Assembly (NCBI RefSeq): GCF_020438995.1
Contig: NZ_JAGQTN010000054.1
Coordinates: 1 to 60,601, forward strand
Origin: Gordonia sp. (in: high G+C Gram-positive bacteria)
Lineage (GTDB): Bacteria > Actinomycetota > Actinomycetes > Mycobacteriales > Mycobacteriaceae
Direction of reading: 5' to 3'
DNA length: 60,601 nucleotides
Shown here: positions 10,802 to 19,738 of the stretch, one piece after another
Position numbering within the stretch: position 1 is the stretch's first letter
Layout of the letters: the number at the start of each line of letters is the position of its first letter
Made by a program: the position numbers and the translations under genes
Notes under the pieces: model-generated
Told to the model about the DNA's origin: nothing
What the model saw: the letters and a program-made list of their open reading frames with translations, nothing else
Database searches by the model: none

Positions 10802-11967
10802 GATCGACGCTCCCAGAAGGCCGGTCCGACAGGTTCGATGAAATCGCCCGCGGCGACCAGGTAACCCTGGTCGTTGACCGTCAGCGGCAGCTGGGCCAGG
10901 GCACGGGCGGCCGGTCCGAAGATCGGCTTGCCGTACTCCAGCGCGTTGAACTGCGACTGATGGCACGGGCAGAGAATGCGGTTGGTGCGCTGCTCATAGA
11001 GCGAGGTGGGGCAACCGAGGTGGCTGCAGACCTTCGTGTAGGCGAAGTAGTCGCCGTAGTTGAAGTTTTCCTGGCCCTTGCGCTTGATCACCTTGGCCGC
11101 GTCCGTGGGACGCAGGCGGATGAGCATGACCGGGTTGCTGACGTAGCGCAGACCTTCGAGCAGCTTGTGACGGGAATGCTCGGTCTCACCGAGTCCATCG
11201 GACACCCGCCACGGGAACACGGTCTCCATGCCTCCGGCGTCGAGATCCTCCGGGCGGACCAGGGTGACCTGGTACGGGTTGCCGGTGTCGCGGCGCAGGA
11301 AGACGGTCTCGTCCGGGTTCTCCGGCGGGTTGTAGATCGGCGACCAGTGGGTGTGCCACAGCTCTGACTTGTCACCCTTGGCCCACGGGTTCTTGATGAA
11401 CCCGCCGAGGCCGGCGACGACTCCGGTCAGTGCCAGGGCGCCGAAGGCGAACAGGCCCGAACCGATGATCATCTTGCGACGGGGGAGCGTGGAGCTCTCC
11501 AGCGAGTCGCTCAGTCCGGCGACGATGGTCTTGCGGTCGACCTCCGACGATCCGGCACCCTCACCGTCGTGGCGGTCCTGGACCGAGATCTCCGACGGGA
11601 TGAACTTCTTGGTGAACAGCACCACCGCGATGCCGATCGACAGTATCGACAGACCGAAGGTGATACCCAGCAGCGGAGTGTTGAGGGTGTAGCGCCAGTA
11701 CTCATCTGAACCGGGGAGCGCGAACTCCCAGTGATTCCAGAGGAAGATCACGAAGCAGGCCAGGGCGGAGATACCCGAGACGGTCAGCCAGATCGCGACC
11801 TGACGTTCGGCGCGCTTCTCCACGCCGGTGCCGGGCTCGGGATAGCGCGCAGCCCGGTGGATGATCTCGACGCCGTCGAGATTGGTACCGAGTTTGACCA
11901 GCTCTTCCTTACTCATCTGGTCGAGCTCGTCCTGCGAGGGCAGGTCCTTGTCGTTTGATCCACTCAT
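10798..11967 (-). CDS. qcrA: Cytochrome bc1 complex, Rieske iron-sulfur subunit
   Basis: A 389-residue Rieske protein. After a soluble N-terminus come three hydrophobic segments (about residues 60-80, 95-115 and 165-185), as in actinobacteria, where three helices replace the usual one. The Rieske domain holds the 2Fe-2S ligands in CSHLGC and CPCHQSQF. The start codon at 11967 overlaps the qcrC stop (ATGA), and the stop overlaps qcrB. The protein passes electrons from quinol to the dihaem QcrC. Confidence 0.95.
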   Translation of the reverse strand: MSGSNDKDLPSQDELDQMSKEELVKLGTNLDGVEIIHRAARYPEPGTGVEKRAERQVAIWLTVSGISALACFVIFLWNHWEFALPGSDEYWRYTLNTPLLGITFGLSILSIGIAVVLFTKKFIPSEISVQDRHDGEGAGSSEVDRKTIVAGLSDSLESSTLPRRKMIIGSGLFAFGALALTGVVAGLGGFIKNPWAKGDKSELWHTHWSPIYNPPENPDETVFLRRDTGNPYQVTLVRPEDLDAGGMETVFPWRVSDGLGETEHSRHKLLEGLRYVSNPVMLIRLRPTDAAKVIKRKGQENFNYGDYFAYTKVCSHLGCPTSLYEQRTNRILCPCHQSQFNALEYGKPIFGPAARALAQLPLTVNDQGYLVAAGDFIEPVGPAFWERRS

Positions 11968-12917
11968 GAGCGCGATCCCATCCACATTGCGCCGGCCACG
12001 ATCGCGACGACGCCGATGGCCCACATGACCATGCCTTCGCTCACCGGGCCGAACCCGCCGATGCCCAGGCCGCCCTGCTGCTTGGTCTCGGTGACGTACT
12101 TGATGAAGCCGATGATGTCTTTCTTGTCCTCGACCGACAGCTGACGGTTCGAGAACCGGGGCATGTTCTGCGGCCCGGTGAGCATCGCCGTGTACAGCTG
12201 CTGCTCGGAGACACCGTCGAGGGTCGGCGCGAACTTGCCCGAGGATAGGGCGCCGCCGCGGCCGGTGAAGTTATGGCACGAGGCGCAGTTCAGGCGGAAC
12301 AGCTCGCTGCCCCTGCCGATGTTGTCGCCGCGCAGTGACTTCTGCGCGATGACGGGCAGCCCGGCCTCGTCCTTCTTGATGGTGCCGTCATCGTTGCGCT
12401 CGTAGATGACCTGCGGTCCGCCACCGTTGGACTGGATGTAGGCGCCGAGCTGGTCGATCTGGGCCTTGGTGAACTTGGCCGGCTTGCGCAGCGCCTGCGC
12501 CTCGCCGCGGGCCGCGGGCATGCGGCCCGAGGACACCTGGAAGTACACGGCGGCATCGCCGACGCCGACAAGTGACGGTCCGCGATCGCTCACACCCTGC
12601 AGGTTGGCGCCATGGCACGTGATGCAGGAGGTCTCATAGAGCTTCTTGCCGTCGGCGATGAGTGCGGCGCTGGACTCATCGGCGGTGGCCACCTGCGGTT
12701 TGGGTGACAACACCGCCGCGAGGAGGCCGGCGAGCACGAGCCCGGACAGCAGGAGGATTGTGCCGCTTGCGCGACGGCGAAGTTTACGACGGGACTTGGC
12801 TTTACGTGCCGCCGACGATGCGGATCCGGCATCGGTGGCCGGCGTGGCTGCGCCGACCCCTGCTGCGCCGAAGTCCACGTCGTCGCTATCCGACGGTCGC
12901 GGTGGAGATGAACTCAT
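11964..12917 (-). CDS. qcrC: Cytochrome bc1 complex, dihaem cytochrome c subunit (cytochrome cc)
   Basis: A 317-residue subunit with two haem c motifs, CITCH and CASCH, one in each cytochrome domain. A signal anchor lies near residues 50-70 ([19 protein letters not shown]) and a C-terminal helix ([19 protein letters not shown]) holds it in the membrane. The N-terminus before the anchor is acidic and alanine-rich. In mycolata this fused dihaem subunit bridges the bc1 complex to CtaC without soluble cytochrome c. The start ATG at 12917 follows a purine-rich AGAGAG. It is coupled to qcrA by a four-base overlap and lies 89 bases after ctaE. Confidence 0.94.
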   Translation of the reverse strand: MSSSPPRPSDSDDVDFGAAGVGAATPATDAGSASSAARKAKSRRKLRRRASGTILLLSGLVLAGLLAAVLSPKPQVATADESSAALIADGKKLYETSCITCHGANLQGVSDRGPSLVGVGDAAVYFQVSSGRMPAARGEAQALRKPAKFTKAQIDQLGAYIQSNGGGPQVIYERNDDGTIKKDEAGLPVIAQKSLRGDNIGRGSELFRLNCASCHNFTGRGGALSSGKFAPTLDGVSEQQLYTAMLTGPQNMPRFSNRQLSVEDKKDIIGFIKYVTETKQQGGLGIGGFGPVSEGMVMWAIGVVAIVAGAMWMGSRS

Positions 12918-13006
12918 CAGTGACTCTCTACTTAAGCGGACGGACTGTTTTCTCTGTGTCCGGGTCGTCCTGACGGTGAAGGCTGCGCAGAGGACCCGGG
13001 CTGTAA

Positions 13007-13618
13007 CTACCGGATGAAGTAAATGGTGACGAACAGGCCGATCCACACGATGTCGACGAAGTGCCAGTAGTACGACACGACGATCGCCGCGGTGGCCTGA
13101 GCCGGTGTGAACTTCGAAAGCTTGGTCCGGATCAGCAGGAAGATGAATGCAACCAGGCCGCCGATGACGTGCAGGCCGTGGAAGCCGGTGGCCATGTAGA
13201 ACACCGAACCGTAGGCGCTCGAGGCGAGCGTGGTGCCGTGCTCGACGAGGTGGAAGTACTCGTAGCCCTGGCCGGCGACGAAGAAGGCGCCCATCGCGAA
13301 GGTGATGACGTACCAGCGGCGCAGGCCGAAGACGTCGCCGCGCTCGGCGGCGAACACACCCATCTGGCAGGTGATCGACGAGGCGACGAGGACGAGTGTC
13401 ACCGGGACGGCGAGGGCGAGGTTGAGCTCGGTCGGCTCTGGCGGCCAGCCGGACGAGGAGTTGGCTCGCGCGACGAAGTACATCGCGAACAAGCCGGCGA
13501 AGAACATGAGCTCACTCGACAGCCACACGATAGTGCCGACACTGACCATGTTGGGTCGGTTCAGTGAGTGCACGCGCGAGGTGATGGCTGTCCCTTGGGT
13601 ACCTACGGCGCTAGTCAC
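13007..13618 (-). CDS. ctaE: Cytochrome c oxidase subunit III
   Basis: A 203-residue five-helix subunit III of the aa3 oxidase. It begins [42 protein letters not shown], which is nearly invariant in mycolata. It ends with the helix [22 protein letters not shown]. The GTG at 13618 is chosen because this matches the family start and a CATACT box lies exactly one leaderless spacing upstream. It is the first gene of the ctaE-qcrCAB unit, so supercomplex parts are expressed together. Confidence 0.95.
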   Translation of the reverse strand: MTSAVGTQGTAITSRVHSLNRPNMVSVGTIVWLSSELMFFAGLFAMYFVARANSSSGWPPEPTELNLALAVPVTLVLVASSITCQMGVFAAERGDVFGLRRWYVITFAMGAFFVAGQGYEYFHLVEHGTTLASSAYGSVFYMATGFHGLHVIGGLVAFIFLLIRTKLSKFTPAQATAAIVVSYYWHFVDIVWIGLFVTIYFIR

Positions 13619-13624
13619 AAGTGA

Positions 13625-13630
13625 AGTATG
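13625..13630 (-). promoter_or_regulatory. -10 box CATACT for leaderless ctaE
   Basis: On the minus strand CATACT ends six bases before the GTG start of ctaE, the same spacing as in the other leaderless genes here. No Shine-Dalgarno is present. Confidence 0.5.
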
Positions 13631-13756
13631 ACGGTTCGTAGTAAGCCCTGACCACTCGGGTCGACAAATTGCCTCAACAAATTCTCCCTGCGCTGGTCCG
13701 GGGCGGTATTGAGGGGGTTGTCGGCGTGTCAGGGAGGGCGTGATTTGCTTCCTGGT

Positions 13757-14218
13757 ATGAGCGAACCCGGTGGACGGCGGCGATCGTCGATGCGATGGGA
13801 CCGGTTGCGGGCGTTTTTCACGCGCGGAGTGGGTGCCGACGGACCGTCCTCGGTCGATGACGACAGGATCGTCATCGTCGCCGAATCCGACGACGAGGCG
13901 GTGGCGAGTTCGATCGTGCTCGATTCGTCGCCATGGCGACCCGGACAGCCGGCGGTGCTGCGCCACTTCCTGAAGGTCGCCGACGACGGTGTCGAGGAGG
14001 TTGTGCGCATCGCCGGACTCAACGACTATCAGGTCGATATCGGTGCGGCCGGACTTGCGGGGGCCGGCGAACAGGACGGGACGGGAGTGCTCACGCTGGC
14101 GAAGCTCGCGGTGTTCACGACGGTGGATGTGTCGCGGGAACGTTCGCGTATCGCCAGTCTGGCCTCGCGGCAGCGCGGAACGGTCCTGGGCTGGCAGGTA
14201 CTGCAGCTTCCCGAGTGA
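13757..14218 (+). CDS. Hypothetical protein, unrecognised
   Basis: A 153-residue acidic protein I do not recognise. It has a short basic N-terminus ([17 protein letters not shown]), no signal peptide and no membrane helix. The core [38 protein letters not shown] looks like an alpha/beta fold, and the end is [20 protein letters not shown]. The sequence has normal codon use for this genome and no repeats. It lies divergent to ctaE and just before trpD. The start could also be the internal ATG of MRWDRL (13790). Function unknown. Confidence 0.7.
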   Translation: MSEPGGRRRSSMRWDRLRAFFTRGVGADGPSSVDDDRIVIVAESDDEAVASSIVLDSSPWRPGQPAVLRHFLKVADDGVEEVVRIAGLNDYQVDIGAAGLAGAGEQDGTGVLTLAKLAVFTTVDVSRERSRIASLASRQRGTVLGWQVLQLPE

Positions 14219-14295
14219 ACCGGCGTGCCGGACTGCCCGTCGGTGTCACCGAGCGCCCGGTCGTGGTCCTACTGCCGTCCGTGGTGGACGCCCAC

Positions 14296-14301
14296 TAGGG
14301 T
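14296..14301 (+). promoter_or_regulatory. -10 box TAGGGT before trpD
   Basis: TAGGGT lies eight bases before the GTG start of trpD, placing the transcript start within one or two bases of the start codon. No Shine-Dalgarno is visible. Confidence 0.4.
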
Positions 14302-14309
14302 GGACAATT

Positions 14310-15377
14310 GTGAGCGAGACAACCCATACCTGGCCGCAGATCCTCGGCCGCGTCACCGACGGCATCGACCTGACGGCCGACGAGGCCGCTTGGGCGATGA
14401 ACGAGATCATGACCGATTCGGCCACCGGCGCGCAGATCGCCGCCTTCGGCGTCGGAGTCAAGATGAAGGGTGCGGCGGCCGCGGAACTGAGCGGACTCGC
14501 CTCGGCGATGCTCTCGCACGCGAGCCTGGTCGATGTGCCGGGGCGGGCCGTCGACGTCGTCGGGACCGGCGGAGATCGTTCGCACACCGTCAATATCTCC
14601 ACGATGACCTCCGTCGTGGTGGCCGCCGCCGGTATCCCGGTGGTCAAACACGGTAACCGCGCGGCGTCGTCGAAGAGTGGTGGCGCCGACGTCCTCGAAG
14701 CGCTCGGCGTCACCATCTCGCTGGGGCCGGACGCCGTCGCACGATGCGTGGCCGAGGTGGGCGTCGGTTTCTGCTTCGCGCCGGTGTTCCACCCCGCGTT
14801 CCGGTTCACCGGACCGCCCCGCAAGGAAATCGGCATTCCCACTGTCTTCAATGTGCTGGGACCGCTGACCAACCCGGCCGCCCCGGCCGCCGGACTGATC
14901 GGCTGCGCCTTCGCCGATCTGGCGCCCGTCCTGGCGCGCACCTTCGCCGAGCGGGGAACGTCGGCGCTCGTCGTCCGCGGCGACGACGGACTCGACGAGC
15001 TGACCACGACCACCACCTCGCACGTGTGGCAGGTGGTCGGCGGCACGGTCACCGAACTGTCCCTGGACCCACGGGCACTGGACATCGCCACGGTGGAGCT
15101 GTCTGCTTTGCAGGGTGGCGACGCACAGGTGAACGCCCGTATTGCGCGGGAACTGTTCGACGGGCGGACCGGGCCGGTGCGCGACGCGGTGCTGCTCAAC
15201 GCCGCGGGCGCGATCGTCGCGTTCGAGCAGACAGAACCGTTCACGGAGGAAACCTTCGCCGGGGCCCTGGCCGACGCTCGGGACCGGGCCGCCGTGGTCG
15301 TCGATTCCGGAGCCTCGCGGGACGTGCTCGATCGCTGGGTGGCGTTGAGCACCGAACTGGGCGCGGCGAAGAACTGA
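14310..15377 (+). CDS. trpD: Anthranilate phosphoribosyltransferase
   Basis: A 355-residue enzyme that joins anthranilate to PRPP in tryptophan synthesis. The PRPP-binding glycine loop GTGGDRSHTVNISTM, GNRAASSKSGGADVLEALG and the metal-binding region GDDGLDELTTTTTSHVW are all present. The GTG at 14310 gives the family start MSETTHTWPQILGRVTDG. As in M. tuberculosis (Rv2192c) it stands next to ctaE and apart from the other trp genes. The next gene starts 18 bases after the stop. Confidence 0.96.
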   Translation: MSETTHTWPQILGRVTDGIDLTADEAAWAMNEIMTDSATGAQIAAFGVGVKMKGAAAAELSGLASAMLSHASLVDVPGRAVDVVGTGGDRSHTVNISTMTSVVVAAAGIPVVKHGNRAASSKSGGADVLEALGVTISLGPDAVARCVAEVGVGFCFAPVFHPAFRFTGPPRKEIGIPTVFNVLGPLTNPAAPAAGLIGCAFADLAPVLARTFAERGTSALVVRGDDGLDELTTTTTSHVWQVVGGTVTELSLDPRALDIATVELSALQGGDAQVNARIARELFDGRTGPVRDAVLLNAAGAIVAFEQTEPFTEETFAGALADARDRAAVVVDSGASRDVLDRWVALSTELGAAKN

Positions 15378-15395
15378 AGAATTAGGGTTGCGAGC

Positions 15396-15674
15396 ATGAT
15401 CACCGCCATCGTCCTCATCTCCGCCGACGTTCACCGGATCCCGGAAACCGCGCAGGCGGTCGCCGACATCCCCGGGGTGAGTGAGGTGTACTCGTGTGCA
15501 GGAGACGTCGATCTCATCGCCAAGATCAAGGTGCGCGATCACGAACAGATCGCCGAGGTGGTCACTGGGAAGATCAACCGGCTGCCCGGGGTGACCCGCA
15601 GCGCCACCCACATCGCCTTCCGTAGCTATTCCAGTTCGGAGGTCGAGGGCGGGTTCTCGATCGGCGAGGAATAG
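15396..15674 (+). CDS. Stand-alone Lrp/AsnC ligand-binding (RAM) domain protein
   Basis: A 92-residue protein made only of the ligand-binding half of Lrp/AsnC regulators (MITAIVLISADVHRIPETAQAVADIPGVSEVYSCAGDVDLIAKIKVRDHEQI), with no helix-turn-helix. Such proteins form rings that bind amino acids. Its place 18 bases after trpD suggests an amino-acid sensing role, but this is inference. Its DNA-binding partner, if any, is not in the window. Confidence 0.88.
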   Translation: MITAIVLISADVHRIPETAQAVADIPGVSEVYSCAGDVDLIAKIKVRDHEQIAEVVTGKINRLPGVTRSATHIAFRSYSSSEVEGGFSIGEE

Positions 15675-15794
15675 CCCTCTCCGTGCCGCACGGGCCGGTG
15701 ATTGTCGTACCTGTGTTCTAGTGTTCGTCTCGTTCGGCAGGTATCCGACTGGTGAATCGGGGCACCGGCGGAGTGAATGAGACGGAGATTACAT

Positions 15795-16079
15795 ATGCTG
15801 ATCGAATGCAGCGGGTGCCCAGGGCGCCCGGCCGCTTGCGACGGGTGCATGGTGCAGGTACTTTTTTCGGCCCCGAGCAGCGTCGATGGCAGTGCCGAAG
15901 GTGAAGCCCAGGTAACAGCTGGGGCGCCCACGGCCGACCGTGAGATCTCGGCGGCCATCGAAGTCTTCGCACTTGCCGCGATGGTGACGAATTCGACCGC
16001 CCGAACGGCAAGAGGGGCCATTGTGCCTGTTCAGCGCGCTGCTTCGGCCCACTTTCCCAAAACCCTGCGCGCCGGCTGA
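15795..16079 (+). CDS. Small cysteine-rich conserved hypothetical protein
   Basis: A 94-residue protein starting MLIECSGCPGRPAACDGCMVQVL. The four cysteines form a CxxC-x7-CxxC pattern at residues 5-18, which looks like a small zinc knuckle. I recall similar short proteins beside NlpC/P60 genes in mycolata, but their function is unknown. The ATG at 15795 follows CGGAG; a further ATG at 15777 is less well placed. The C-terminal half is alanine-rich and of low similarity to anything I know. Confidence 0.65.
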   Translation: MLIECSGCPGRPAACDGCMVQVLFSAPSSVDGSAEGEAQVTAGAPTADREISAAIEVFALAAMVTNSTARTARGAIVPVQRAASAHFPKTLRAG

Positions 16080-16189
16080 TCGGTGCTGTAGAAATTTGTT
16101 CGGTCGACCAGTGGACAGAAGGCCATTTCATTTCGTAACCTTTCTGAGACCTTGACGGAGCGTCGTAACTCCAACCGGAGTGGTCCGTG

Positions 16190-16350
16190 AAGGTCACCGC
16201 TTAGTCATCCAGCTGGATGAACCGGGGACCCACCGGCTTCGGACCTTCGCTCGCGAAGGACCGAATTGGGGTGAATCGTCACCGTCCACCCGGACGTGGC
16301 GTAGGGCAATTTCTTCCGCCCGAACCCGACAGCTAACTCGGTAGGCGGTT
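16190..16350 (+). promoter_or_regulatory. ydaO/yuaA-type c-di-AMP riboswitch
   Basis: The leader of the NlpC/P60 gene carries conserved ydaO blocks: CGCTTAGTCATCCAGC, GAACCGGGGACCCA, TTGGGGTGAATCG, CGTAGGGC and the closing CCGAACCCGACAGCTAACTC then GGTAGGCGG. A P1 helix can form between ACCGC (16196-16200) and GCGGT (16345-16349). In actinobacteria this class controls resuscitation factors and cell wall hydrolases, usually switching expression off when c-di-AMP binds. It ends about 30 bases before the GTG of the hydrolase. The leader from 16080 to 16190 probably holds the promoter; two copies of TCGTAAC (16134 and 16164) are seen there. Confidence 0.9.
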
Positions 16351-16379
16351 CAGGGAGAAGTAGAAGGAGAACGTTCTTC

Positions 16380-17003
16380 GTGGCCAAACATCGTTTGGAA
16401 CAGCCCGCACGGACCGGCAAGCTCGCCAAGTCTGCGCTCATTGCCGGATCGCTGTCGATCGGATCGCTCGGTGTCGCCGCAGGTGCTGCCGAGGCAGCCC
16501 CGGTAACCATCCCGAACGTCGGCACCTTCGAGATTCCGGGAATCAGCCAGAAGCAGATCCCGAAGGAACTGCGGCAGTTGCCGTCCAAGATCACGCCGAA
16601 GAGTCACGGCAGGATCACGCCGCCGCGCGTCAACCCGGGCACAGTGCTGGCCCCGCGCCAGTCGACCGGCGAGAAGGCCGTCCGGTACGCCGCGACCAAG
16701 ATCGGTTCGCCGTACTCTTACGGCGCCGCCGGACCGAACGCATTCGACTGCTCCGGCCTGGTCTACTGGTCCTACCAGCAGGCCGGCAAGATCATTCCGC
16801 GCGACAGCTACGGACAGCTCGGCGGCGGTCAGGCCGTCAACTACTCCGACGCCAAGCCTGGCGACGTCCTGATCTTCAACGGTGGCGGCCATGCCGGCAT
16901 CTATGAGGGCAACGGAATCTTCATCCACTCATCGACCTATGGAGTGCCTGTACAGCGCGCCCAGGTCAACGCGTGGAACCTGGTGGGCGTCCGTCGCTAC
17001 TGA
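16380..17003 (+). CDS. Secreted NlpC/P60 peptidoglycan hydrolase under riboswitch control
   Basis: A 207-residue secreted cell wall endopeptidase. The signal peptide runs to about residue 40 (SALIAGSLSIGSLGVAAGAAEA). A proline-rich linker follows, then a C-terminal NlpC/P60 domain with catalytic C124 (AFDCSGLVYWSYQQ), H171 (GGHAGIY) and H183 (IFIHSS). It probably cuts the D-Glu to diaminopimelate bond, as RipA-type enzymes do. GTG at 16380 follows AAGGAG at 16364-16369. The upstream c-di-AMP riboswitch ties its expression to cell wall or osmotic state. A terminator lies at 17025, separating it from the next NlpC/P60 gene. Confidence 0.92.
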   Translation: MAKHRLEQPARTGKLAKSALIAGSLSIGSLGVAAGAAEAAPVTIPNVGTFEIPGISQKQIPKELRQLPSKITPKSHGRITPPRVNPGTVLAPRQSTGEKAVRYAATKIGSPYSYGAAGPNAFDCSGLVYWSYQQAGKIIPRDSYGQLGGGQAVNYSDAKPGDVLIFNGGGHAGIYEGNGIFIHSSTYGVPVQRAQVNAWNLVGVRRY

Positions 17004-17024
17004 CGTAGTGCCGTAACGTGTGAC

Positions 17025-17057
17025 GGGCGGGTCGCATCGGTGATGTGTGACCCGCCC
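17025..17057 (+). terminator. Hairpin terminator after the first NlpC/P60 gene
   Basis: GGGCGGGTC (17025-17033) pairs with GACCCGCCC (17049-17057), with further partial pairing inside. It lies before the next gene's promoter region, which argues against starting that gene at 17047. Confidence 0.65.
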
Positions 17058-17136
17058 GCATCCCGTCAATGAGGACAGTCGCGCGAGGAGTATGGCGATA
17101 GTGGCATCGGAGGGCGCACGACCGACGTCGGCCGTG

Positions 17137-17189
17137 CGCTGTGAACAGCTTGATGTGAAGCACCGCTGTGAACAGCTTGGTGTGAAGTA
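17137..17189 (+). repeat. Two 26-bp direct repeats upstream of the second NlpC/P60 gene
   Basis: CGCTGTGAACAGCTTGATGT and the following six bases (17137-17162) recur with two changes at 17164-17189, giving a 27-bp period. Each copy holds the imperfect palindrome CTGTGAACAG. The copies end 13 bases before the ATG at 17203, a good place for an operator. Confidence 0.75.
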
Positions 17190-17202
17190 CACAGTGGGGT
17201 CC

Positions 17203-18246
17203 ATGGTCCGGCCGTTCCTGCTGCCGTTGCGACTGGTCGTATGGGCCACCGCGCTGGCGCTGGTTGCCGCGACGATGGCGGCGGTCGCGAGCCCAGGGCA
17301 CGCCGAACCCACCGCATCGGCCGATCAGCTGTTGGTCCGGTACAAGAAACTCGCACGCGAGTCCGAGCAGTCTGCCGAAGCGATGCACAACGCGCAGATC
17401 GAGTACGACAAGCAGACTGCGATCGCCCGGCAGGCGCGCACCGAATCCCGTAAGGCCGACGCCGACCGGACTCGTGTCGATCGTGATCTGGCGCGCTACC
17501 AGCGTGCGGTCAACGTGCTGGCCCGTGCGAGTGCCAAAGGAGCACGTGTCAACCGCCTGTACGCGGTACTCGTCAGCGATTCCCCTCAGTCGCTCCTCGA
17601 CCAGATGTCGGGCCTGGAGGTCCTCTCGCGCCAGACCGCGGCCAACCTGCGCGGGCTGACCAAGGCCAAGCGCGAGGCCATCGCGATCAAGACCACCGCC
17701 GACCGCAAAGCGGCAGACGCGGACCGCGCCATCACCACCGTCGCCAAGACGAGGCGTCAGCTGCAATCCAAGCAGAACGCGCTGCAGTTGCAGGCGATTC
17801 AGGTGCGCACGATCTACGAGACGATGACCGGCAAACAACTCGCCGCCCTGCGCGGTCCCCGGTTCACCTTCGATCCGCGCCAGCTGCCCACCGGGGCCGC
17901 ATACACGCTGGCCGCGGTCCAGGCGGCGCTCACCCGCATCGGTGATCCCTACGTGTGGGGAGCGACGGGCCCCGACTCGTTCGACTGCTCGGGTCTGATG
18001 GTGTGGGCATATAGGCAGGTCGGTAAGACCCTGCCACGCTCGAGCCAGGCCCAGCTCTCCGGCGGCACTCCTGTCGACCGGTCGCAGCTGCAACCGGGTG
18101 ACCTGATCATCTACTATGCCGATGCCTCACATGTGGGAATGTACGTCGGTAACGGCCTCGTGATCCACGCCTCGACCTTCGGGATTCCGGTCAAGGTCGT
18201 GCCCGTCGATGATGCGGGACCGTACAACTCCGCGCGCCGGTACTGA
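17203..18246 (+). CDS. Secreted NlpC/P60 hydrolase with coiled-coil N-terminal domain (RipA/RipC-like)
   Basis: A 347-residue secreted endopeptidase. The signal peptide (MVRPFLLPLRLVVWATALALV) starts at the ATG at 17203; the longer frame back to 17047 crosses a terminator and direct repeats and is rejected. A long alpha-helical coiled coil spans residues 40-215, rich in A, K, R and Q. It is the type that in RipA/RipC covers the active site and binds FtsX. The C-terminal domain has C262 (SFDCSGLMVWAYRQ), H310 (ASHVGMYVG) and H322 (LVIHAS). It corresponds to Rv2190c by position. It likely acts in daughter-cell separation. Confidence 0.9.
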   Translation: MVRPFLLPLRLVVWATALALVAATMAAVASPGHAEPTASADQLLVRYKKLARESEQSAEAMHNAQIEYDKQTAIARQARTESRKADADRTRVDRDLARYQRAVNVLARASAKGARVNRLYAVLVSDSPQSLLDQMSGLEVLSRQTAANLRGLTKAKREAIAIKTTADRKAADADRAITTVAKTRRQLQSKQNALQLQAIQVRTIYETMTGKQLAALRGPRFTFDPRQLPTGAAYTLAAVQAALTRIGDPYVWGATGPDSFDCSGLMVWAYRQVGKTLPRSSQAQLSGGTPVDRSQLQPGDLIIYYADASHVGMYVGNGLVIHASTFGIPVKVVPVDDAGPYNSARRY

Positions 18247-18256
18247 ACGCCCATAC

Positions 18257-19738
18257 ATGCCTGTCATCACCGACGTGTCCGAAGGCTGCTCGCGGCGCAA
18301 CCGCGGCTACCGGCTGACGGTCGCGCTTCTCGCAGCCTCGGCGCTCGTGGTGGGGTGTTCCGGCGACGACGAACTGCCCGTACCGTCGGGCGCCGCCACG
18401 ACCACAACCAACGCGAACGTCTATGAGCAGCAGCGGGCCGAAGCCGTCACAGCCCTGCTCGACAAGCTGTCGAAGGCCGTGACCGCGGGCGACGCCAAGT
18501 CCCTGGCCGGTCTGATGGACGACAGTGCCACGCCTGCCTTCCGTAAACGGCTGGAAACCGCGGCGGCAAACTTCGGTGCGCGACCGCAGCGGACGGCGTC
18601 TCCGACGACCGGATCGCCGGCCCCATCGGAGAGCCGCGGTCCGTCGCCGGCGCCCGCACGCCCGCTGCCCGACGACTCACGCGGCACCGCGCTGCGCCCC
18701 GCGACGTTCAAGTACCAGCTGGTCCTCACCGATGCCGCCGAAATGCAGGCGCCAGAATCGGTCACCGACAAACTGACCGACCAGGGCAGTTCGGACGTCT
18801 GGGTGACGCCGGTCGCGTTGCGCTACGCATTGGGGGGCGCGCAGGCACCCGGAATCGACGAACCCGAACTGGACATCGACCAGCGGATGGTGGTCGCGCG
18901 CTACGGCGACGACTGGAAAGTCGTCGGTGACGCTACTCTGGTCGGTGGCCGTGCGCCGGCGACAATGCTATGGGAATTTGCCGGGTTGCGCGTCGCCGAT
19001 GTGCACACAGCCGGCGGTACGTCGGTGATTGCGTCCTACCCGGGTACCGCCGATCTCGTCGACCGCGCCCGGGGCCTTCTGCCCGATGCCGTGCAGGCAG
19101 TCGAGTCGTTCTGGGGTTCGCAGTGGCCACGCCGGGTGGCTGTGGTGACCACCGGGACGGCCGGACAGTTCACCGGGTTGTCGGGGGCACCCGAAGCCGA
19201 CGGCGCGGCGGCCGCGGCAACCGTGTTCACCGGCATCGATGCGGACAAGACGGTCAGGGGCCAGCGGATCGTACTCACACCCAACGCCCGGCAGATCCCG
19301 GCGCCCGCACTGGGCGTCGTGCTGCGGCACGAGATCACCCACGTCGCAACCCGGTCGATCACCTCGGTGAAAGCGCCACTGTGGGTCACCGAGGGACTGG
19401 CCGAGTACGTCGGGCGCAAGGGGACCTACCGTCGGCTGGCCGACGCCGCACCCGACCTCGCCGCGGCGGTCCGGGCGGGCTCGGCACCCCGCACCCTGCC
19501 GACCGACGCCGACTTCGCCGTGTCCGGGCCGAAGGCCGGACTGACCTACCAGTCGGCCTGGTCGCTGTGGGCGTTCATGGCGAGCAAGTTCGGCGAGGAC
19601 AAGATCAAGAACCTATACCGCAAGGCAGCAGCCGGTGACGCGGCCGCCGCCGATGCCGCGATCGCGTCGGAACTGAAGGTGACCAGCGGCGACCTCGTCA
19701 CACAGTGGCGTCGTTGGCTGACCCAGGCGACAGCCTGA
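18257..19738 (+). CDS. Lipoprotein with metallopeptidase-like domain
   Basis: A 493-residue exported lipoprotein. After a basic N-terminus and the hydrophobic LTVALLAASALVVGC comes the lipidated cysteine. A serine/proline-rich linker lies near residues 115-145, where GSPAPSESRGPSPAPARP is seen. The C-terminal half holds HEITH (358-362) followed by TEGLAEYVG, the zinc-site pattern of gluzincin peptidases (HExxH plus a distal E). Whether it is an active protease is not known. ATG at 18257 lies just after the hydrolase stop, and its stop overlaps pimB' by one base, so the three genes may be one transcript. Confidence 0.82.
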   Translation: MPVITDVSEGCSRRNRGYRLTVALLAASALVVGCSGDDELPVPSGAATTTTNANVYEQQRAEAVTALLDKLSKAVTAGDAKSLAGLMDDSATPAFRKRLETAAANFGARPQRTASPTTGSPAPSESRGPSPAPARPLPDDSRGTALRPATFKYQLVLTDAAEMQAPESVTDKLTDQGSSDVWVTPVALRYALGGAQAPGIDEPELDIDQRMVVARYGDDWKVVGDATLVGGRAPATMLWEFAGLRVADVHTAGGTSVIASYPGTADLVDRARGLLPDAVQAVESFWGSQWPRRVAVVTTGTAGQFTGLSGAPEADGAAAAATVFTGIDADKTVRGQRIVLTPNARQIPAPALGVVLRHEITHVATRSITSVKAPLWVTEGLAEYVGRKGTYRRLADAAPDLAAAVRAGSAPRTLPTDADFAVSGPKAGLTYQSAWSLWAFMASKFGEDKIKNLYRKAAAGDAAAADAAIASELKVTSGDLVTQWRRWLTQATA

